25,731 nucleotides of DNA, taken from positions 1 through 25,731 of the forward strand of contig CAZPEV010000026.1 in NCBI GenBank assembly GCA_964585635.1, given 5' to 3'. How positions within the stretch are numbered: the stretch's first letter is position 1; each line of letters starts with the position of its first letter. The position numbers were made by a program, and so were the translations under genes. Below the pieces are notes generated by a model. That model worked only from the letters and a program-made list of their open reading frames with translations, was not told where the DNA came from and did no database searches. This DNA comes from CAZPEV01 sp964585635 (lineage in GTDB: Bacteria > Zixibacteria > MSB-5A5 > GN15 > JAAZOE01). Shown in pieces: positions 25,060 through 25,731 of the stretch.

Positions 25060-25731
25060 TTAGGGAAGGACTATATAAAACGGCTTCCGCCCATAATGGA
25101 AAATCCCGGAATTATCGCAAATCGCGATCGTCACTTGCACCGAATCGGTTGCGGCGTGGGCAAAGCTGACATCGGCGGCATCGGCGGTGGAGATCGTGCG
25201 GCACATAACCAGCGTCCAGCTTCCGGCGGAGTAGTCCGACCTGGCGTGCACGTCCCATCGGGAACCGTTGGCACGCGTCAGATTATACATATAATACCCC
25301 GGCAGGTATTTGCCGACCGGCGGATGAATCGTCGTATCGACCCATGGCTGGTTCTCGTCATAAGCCACCCATTCCCCCTCCAGCAGGCCGGGGCCGGTGA
25401 AAGCCGCACCCGTTTGATGCATCTGCCGCGGTATTATCCCGACCAGATCCGGCCTGGGATTGACATAATAGAGATTGTCACCGGGTGACGTTTGCGGATC
25501 GGGCGTGACCATGGTATCGCTGATAAACATGTCCTCCGCGAAACCGACCACTCCCCCGACTGCAAAGCCGGCCAGGCCGGTACGATTGGCCTTCCAGTCC
25601 CAGACGTCGGCGTTGTCACCCGCCGCGCCGTAGAAACGCCGTCCCGTGCGCGACGTATCGGCGGCGCCGCGGTGGCAGAATTGTGCGCAATCGGCATGAT
25701 TCGGCCCGCCGTTGTCGAAAATAATGCGGAA
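25060..25731 (-). CDS. Ethylbenzene-dehydrogenase-type haem-binding domain protein, C-terminal part
   Basis: The frame is open to the window edge; 223 residues are visible and the N-terminus is missing. A CX3CH haem-binding-like motif (CAQFCH, residues 15-20) is followed by GDNADVWDWKANRTGLAGFA, the 'ADVWxWK..RT.P.G' signature of proteins with the EB_dh haem-binding domain. C-terminal motifs KYLPGYYMYNL, RWDVHARSDYSAGSWTLVMC and VTIAICDNSGIFHYG match the domain's usual ending. Such domains bind a b-type haem in dimethylsulfoxide-reductase-like gamma subunits, or occur in multihaem c-type cytochromes. The extra CX3CH points to the cytochrome type, so an extracytoplasmic electron carrier is likely. 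A terminator follows directly, and the gene is not part of the ExbB/ExbD operon. Confidence 0.8.
   Translation of the reverse strand, partial: FRIIFDNGGPNHADCAQFCHRGAADTSRTGRRFYGAAGDNADVWDWKANRTGLAGFAVGGVVGFAEDMFISDTMVTPDPQTSPGDNLYYVNPRPDLVGIIPRQMHQTGAAFTGPGLLEGEWVAYDENQPWVDTTIHPPVGKYLPGYYMYNLTRANGSRWDVHARSDYSAGSWTLVMCRTISTADAADVSFAHAATDSVQVTIAICDNSGIFHYGRKPFYIVLP

Overview
The window looks like metagenome-assembled DNA from a Gram-negative bacterium, most likely of the FCB superphylum or a neighbouring candidate phylum (Zixibacteria-like). The reasons are three proteins ending in an NPFNP-type FlgD-like/type IX-like C-terminal domain, two PorV/PorQ-type outer-membrane barrels, lipoprotein signals, and many TPR, FN3 and NHL proteins. 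The phylum is inferred from this domain repertoire, not from a marker gene. A 10-N scaffold gap interrupts one gene. No rRNA, tRNA, CRISPR array, insertion sequence or phage gene was recognised.

Layout: a truncated LRR-Roc-COR (ROCO) GTPase with two C-terminal membrane helices lies on the + strand (1-1949). Everything else is on the - strand. In transcription order this is: the C-terminal part of an ethylbenzene-dehydrogenase-type haem-binding protein (25731-25060) with a clear terminator; about 600 bp of non-coding DNA with a promoter; and then eight tightly packed genes (24444-10529, gaps 11-24 nt). These encode a large FN3 protein, an FN3/FlgD-like protein, a PorV barrel fused to TPRs, an unusual ExbB, two ExbD paralogues, a lipoprotein with a TonB-like C-terminus, and a TPR/NHL-propeller protein. 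After a second promoter with a leader of about 205 nt come a paralogous FlgD-like + PorV pair and two TPR proteins (10179-5090). A third promoter drives a polysaccharide-deacetylase-like gene that overlaps an ATP-grasp ligase gene (4949-2777). A small TPR lipoprotein and a terminator close the - strand block and converge on the ROCO gene.

The main point of interest is the 14 kb operon. One TolQ/ExbB-like and two TolR/ExbD-like subunits form the expected core of a proton-driven inner-membrane motor. They are co-transcribed with outer-membrane barrel, TPR, NHL and NPFNP-tailed surface proteins. The plan resembles the Myxococcus Agl-Glt gliding/sporulation machinery (one TolQ-like and two TolR-like subunits with TPR and barrel partners) combined with type IX-like cargo and PorV components. 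A dedicated envelope transport, surface-display or motility machine is a reasonable hypothesis, but not one the sequence proves. The paralogous FlgD-like/PorV pair downstream may be a second cargo/shuttle set using the same motor.
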